6,263 nucleotides of DNA, from NCBI GenBank assembly GCA_945883885.1, contig CAMCYM010000101.1:1-6263 (forward strand), given 5' to 3'. This document shows, in pieces, positions 5,528 through 6,263 of this stretch (the stretch's first letter is position 1; each line of letters opens with the position of its first letter). Below the pieces are notes generated by a model, which was given only the letters and a program-made list of their open reading frames with translations, was not told the origin of the DNA and searched no databases. The position numbers were made by a program, and so were the translations under genes. Source of the stretch: Chryseobacterium gleum (GTDB lineage Bacteria > Bacteroidota > Bacteroidia > Flavobacteriales_D > Sanyastnellaceae).

Positions 5528-6263
5528 TCACTTCACCTTGCCGGTTCAACAAAATGGTCTGTGGAATGCTGGTGACACCGTAAGCAGCGGCTGCGGCATT
5601 TTGCCAACCCGCTAAATCGCTGACGTGATAGGGCCAAATCAGCCCGTCTTGCTGAATGGCGCTTAACCAGCGACTGCGGTCGCTGTCAAGAGAAACGGAA
5701 TACACTTCGAATCCTTTGGACGCATATTGCTCGTAGGCCCTGACCACGTTCGGGTTTTCACGGCGGCAAGGGCCACACCATGAAGCCCAGAAATCAATCA
5801 GCACAACCTTCCCTCGTAGGCTGCTTAGCTTCATAGGCTTGCCATCCTTGTTGTTCATGACGATGTCTGGGGCCACCGCGCCCAGCGCCAATCCGCCTGT
5901 GGGTTGAGTTCTCGTCGTGGGTACGTTACGCGCTGCAACGGTGCGCTCTAACTCCGCATAAATTGCCCTGTGGTATGCGGTGTGCCCGAGCGTCTTCTCC
6001 GTACGCGTGAGTACGTCCTTGAACACACTTTGGTTAATGGCGGGATTTAAGTGCTCCAACACGCCTAGAACAGCGTCAGATTCAGGGAATTCCGCAATGA
6101 ATTCCTTGCACCACATGTCGGCGCGCATTTGAAGCTCGCCGGCTTTCGTGGCCAGGACCCCCTCGGGATCTCCTTCCGCCTGCAACTTGCCTGTAGTCAG
6201 TCGAATGGAGTCTTGGATGGGGAGTGCGCGTTCATAGTAGAGGGCCAAATCGGAGCTGAAGGG
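5469..6263 (-). CDS. TlpA-family thioredoxin-like protein, N-terminus beyond the window
   Basis: The frame is open to the window edge (264 C-terminal residues visible, stop at 5471-5469), so the start and any signal or lipoprotein peptide are not seen; a TTG at 6248 is not a convincing start. The first 105 or so residues look helical and charged, as in the middle region of Bacteroidota TlpA-like proteins. A redoxin domain follows from about residue 125 (LGAVAPDIVMNNKDGKPMKLSSLRGKV has the usual entry pattern), with the WCGPC active site encoded at 5780-5766 and the cis-proline in SIPQ (about residue 234). Such proteins are normally periplasmic thiol-disulfide reductants. Partner and substrate cannot be inferred. 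It appears to be co-transcribed with the downstream lpxH-like gene, whose frame overlaps its 3' end. Local GC (about 55% in a sampled 60 bases) is lower than in its neighbours. Confidence 0.93.
   Translation of the reverse strand, partial: PFSSDLALYYERALPIQDSIRLTTGKLQAEGDPEGVLATKAGELQMRADMWCKEFIAEFPESDAVLGVLEHLNPAINQSVFKDVLTRTEKTLGHTAYHRAIYAELERTVAARNVPTTRTQPTGGLALGAVAPDIVMNNKDGKPMKLSSLRGKVVLIDFWASWCGPCRRENPNVVRAYEQYASKGFEVYSVSLDSDRSRWLSAIQQDGLIWPYHVSDLAGWQNAAAAAYGVTSIPQTILLNRQGEVIATNLRGPALAAKLAELLP
5533..5539 (-). promoter_or_regulatory. Possible ribosome binding site deciding the TTG start of the LpxH-like gene
   Basis: On the minus strand AAGGTGA lies five bases before the TTG at 5527-5525, inside the tlpA-like coding sequence. 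It is partly complementary to the 16S rRNA 3' end and favours this TTG over the TTG at 5500, which has no purine-rich stretch before it. The match may be coincidental, since these bases also encode Gln-Gly-Glu of the upstream protein. Confidence 0.4.

Noticed and set aside
4742..5575. 277-codon plus-strand frame opposite the LpxH-like gene
   Set aside because: Val/Gly/Glu-rich shadow of the minus-strand gene, which carries all metallophosphoesterase motifs.

Overview
The window looks like chromosomal DNA of a GC-rich member of the Bacteroidota, probably Flavobacteriales-like. The reasons are a very large exported protein ending in a type IX secretion (T9SS) C-terminal sorting domain, a TlpA-type thioredoxin protein with a long helical N-terminal part, a Bacteroidota-style LpxH-like phosphoesterase, a TAnnTTTG-like promoter and little use of strong Shine-Dalgarno sites. 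The taxon is inferred from these traits, not from a marker gene.

Layout, plus strand (1-4384): the 3' end of an unrecognised, probably outer-membrane beta-strand protein (1-297); lipA, lipoyl synthase (322-1230), 24 bases behind it and probably co-transcribed; a 94-base gap with a plausible Bacteroidota promoter; then a 1019-residue secreted beta-propeller protein with Asp-box repeats and a T9SS type A sorting domain (1325-4384).

Convergent intergenic region (4385-4681): about 300 bases full of repeats. In order it holds a short palindrome just after the stop codon, six TTGAG-type hexamers, a strong rho-independent terminator, about eleven more hexamers, and several copies of a roughly 29-base GC-rich palindromic repeat that runs into the stop codon of the next, opposite-strand gene.

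Minus strand (6263 down to 4682): a TlpA-family thioredoxin-like protein, cut off by the window edge, followed by an LpxH-like UDP-2,3-diacylglucosamine pyrophosphatase. The LpxH frame appears to start at a TTG inside the tlpA-like gene, so the two are probably translated from one message. Both act in envelope biology (periplasmic redox; lipid A synthesis).

The genes belong to known families and I see no undescribed multi-gene system. The least explained part is the repeat-rich convergent region: hexamer arrays on both sides of a terminator, next to palindromic repeats that resemble the 3' end of the LpxH-like gene.
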